Positions 63,631 to 64,000 of a stretch of 64,000 bases of DNA are shown here, in pieces. The stretch covers positions 124,001 to 188,000 of the forward strand of contig NZ_BMZA01000003.1 of NCBI RefSeq assembly GCF_014652555.1, given 5' to 3'. The notes beneath the pieces were generated by a model that saw nothing but the letters and a program-made list of their open reading frames with translations, did no database searches and had not been told where the DNA came from. Both the position numbers and the translations under genes were made by a program. This DNA comes from Novosphingobium colocasiae. GTDB taxonomy: Bacteria; Pseudomonadota; Alphaproteobacteria; Sphingomonadales; Sphingomonadaceae. Numbering within the stretch: position 1 is the stretch's first letter; the number at the start of each line of letters is the position of its first letter.

Positions 63631-64000
63631 TCAGGCGGCCGGGGCGGTTCCGTCGATCCAGCCGCCGCCGATCACCCGATCGCCGCAATAGAGTACGGCG
63701 GCCTGTCCGGGGGCGACGCCGTATTCGGGCTGTTCGAAGCGGATGGTGGTATCCGCGCCGTCCCCCAGCGGACCATCCAGCACGATCGGCACCGGCTTCG
63801 CGAGCGAGCGGACCTTGGCGGTGAGGCGCGCGCCAGCTTCGGGCAGCGGGCCGATGCGGTTGGTTTCGACCAGCCGGGCGCTGCCGACGGCGAGCAGGCG
63901 GCGCGGGCCGACGCGCACTTCGCGGGCCCCGGCGTCGATCCCGACGACATAGAGCGGTTCGGGCTGGCCGCCGATCTCCAGCCCCCGGCGCTGGCCGACG
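63631..64000 (-). CDS. mnmA: tRNA-specific 2-thiouridylase MnmA, C-terminal part (runs off the window)
   Basis: C-terminal beta-barrel domain of the enzyme that thiolates U34 of tRNA-Lys, -Glu and -Gln. Visible from the right edge: [11 protein letters not shown] (the conserved GQRKGLGIGG region), [20 protein letters not shown], then a barrel ending [16 protein letters not shown]. The frame stops at 63631. Only about 122 residues are in the window, so the N-terminal adenylation domain and catalytic cysteines are outside it. Confidence 0.92.
   Translation of the reverse strand, partial: VGQRRGLEIGGQPEPLYVVGIDAGAREVRVGPRRLLAVGSARLVETNRIGPLPEAGARLTAKVRSLAKPVPIVLDGPLGDGADTTIRFEQPEYGVAPGQAAVLYCGDRVIGGGWIDGTAPAA

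Overview
The window is about 64 kb of GC-rich, densely coding alphaproteobacterial chromosome. Gene content and protein flavour (Blh/TIGR01244 protein, two-domain cold-shock protein, MipZ, ligase-type DEXH helicase, many GTG/TTG starts) fit a sphingomonad such as Novosphingobium or Sphingomonas. The taxon is inferred; no rRNA lies in the window.

Layout. 1-7.9 kb: argF(partial)-argD, a double cold-shock protein, a Blh-type sulfurtransferase, a glnK-amtB-glnK nitrogen cluster with a clear sigma-54 promoter, an EEP-family phosphoesterase and prfC. 8-14.3 kb: SDR oxidoreductase, aldose epimerase, pheT, pheS, rplT, rpmI, interrupted just upstream of pheS by a small GIY-YIG gene flanked by 33-bp inverted repeats. 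14.5-24.8 kb: exported TPR-CHAT protein, gamma-glutamylcyclotransferase-like protein, HisN-like phosphatase, AraC-type regulator, prs, glpX, hom and two exported proteins. 25.1-27.8 kb: tonB-exbB-exbD-exbD energy-transduction operon. 27.8-33.9 kb: mipZ, J-domain protein, phosphohexomutase and Lhr-type helicase in one direction, panC in the other. 34-44.5 kb: CsgG-like protein, two-component system with exported partner, small lipoprotein, arfB, pseudouridine synthase, aminotransferase, pabB-pabC fusion and a HerA/DUF853 ATPase.

From about 44.69 to 60.77 kb lies a genomic island at the 3' end of a tRNA-Leu(CAG) gene. A 15-bp direct repeat of the tRNA end marks both edges. It carries branched-chain aminotransferase cargo, a truncated MFS transporter, a plasmid-type module (ArdC, DUF2958, ParB-like, DUF736) and, next to the integrase, a helicase/phospholipase-D pair resembling DpdJ-DpdK and the DISARM DrmA/DrmC proteins. 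Both ends of that cassette look broken. The integrase loses its reading frame just where the catalytic tyrosine is expected and runs into the 3' remnant of another gene, which ends directly at the helicase start. The PLD gene loses recognisable sequence soon after its HxK/GSxN motif. The island therefore looks immobilised, with a partly eroded defence locus.

60.8-64 kb returns to core genes: an NDUFA9-like NAD(P)-binding protein, a lipoprotein of the serine beta-lactamase family with substituted catalytic residues, a small membrane protein and the 3' end of mnmA.
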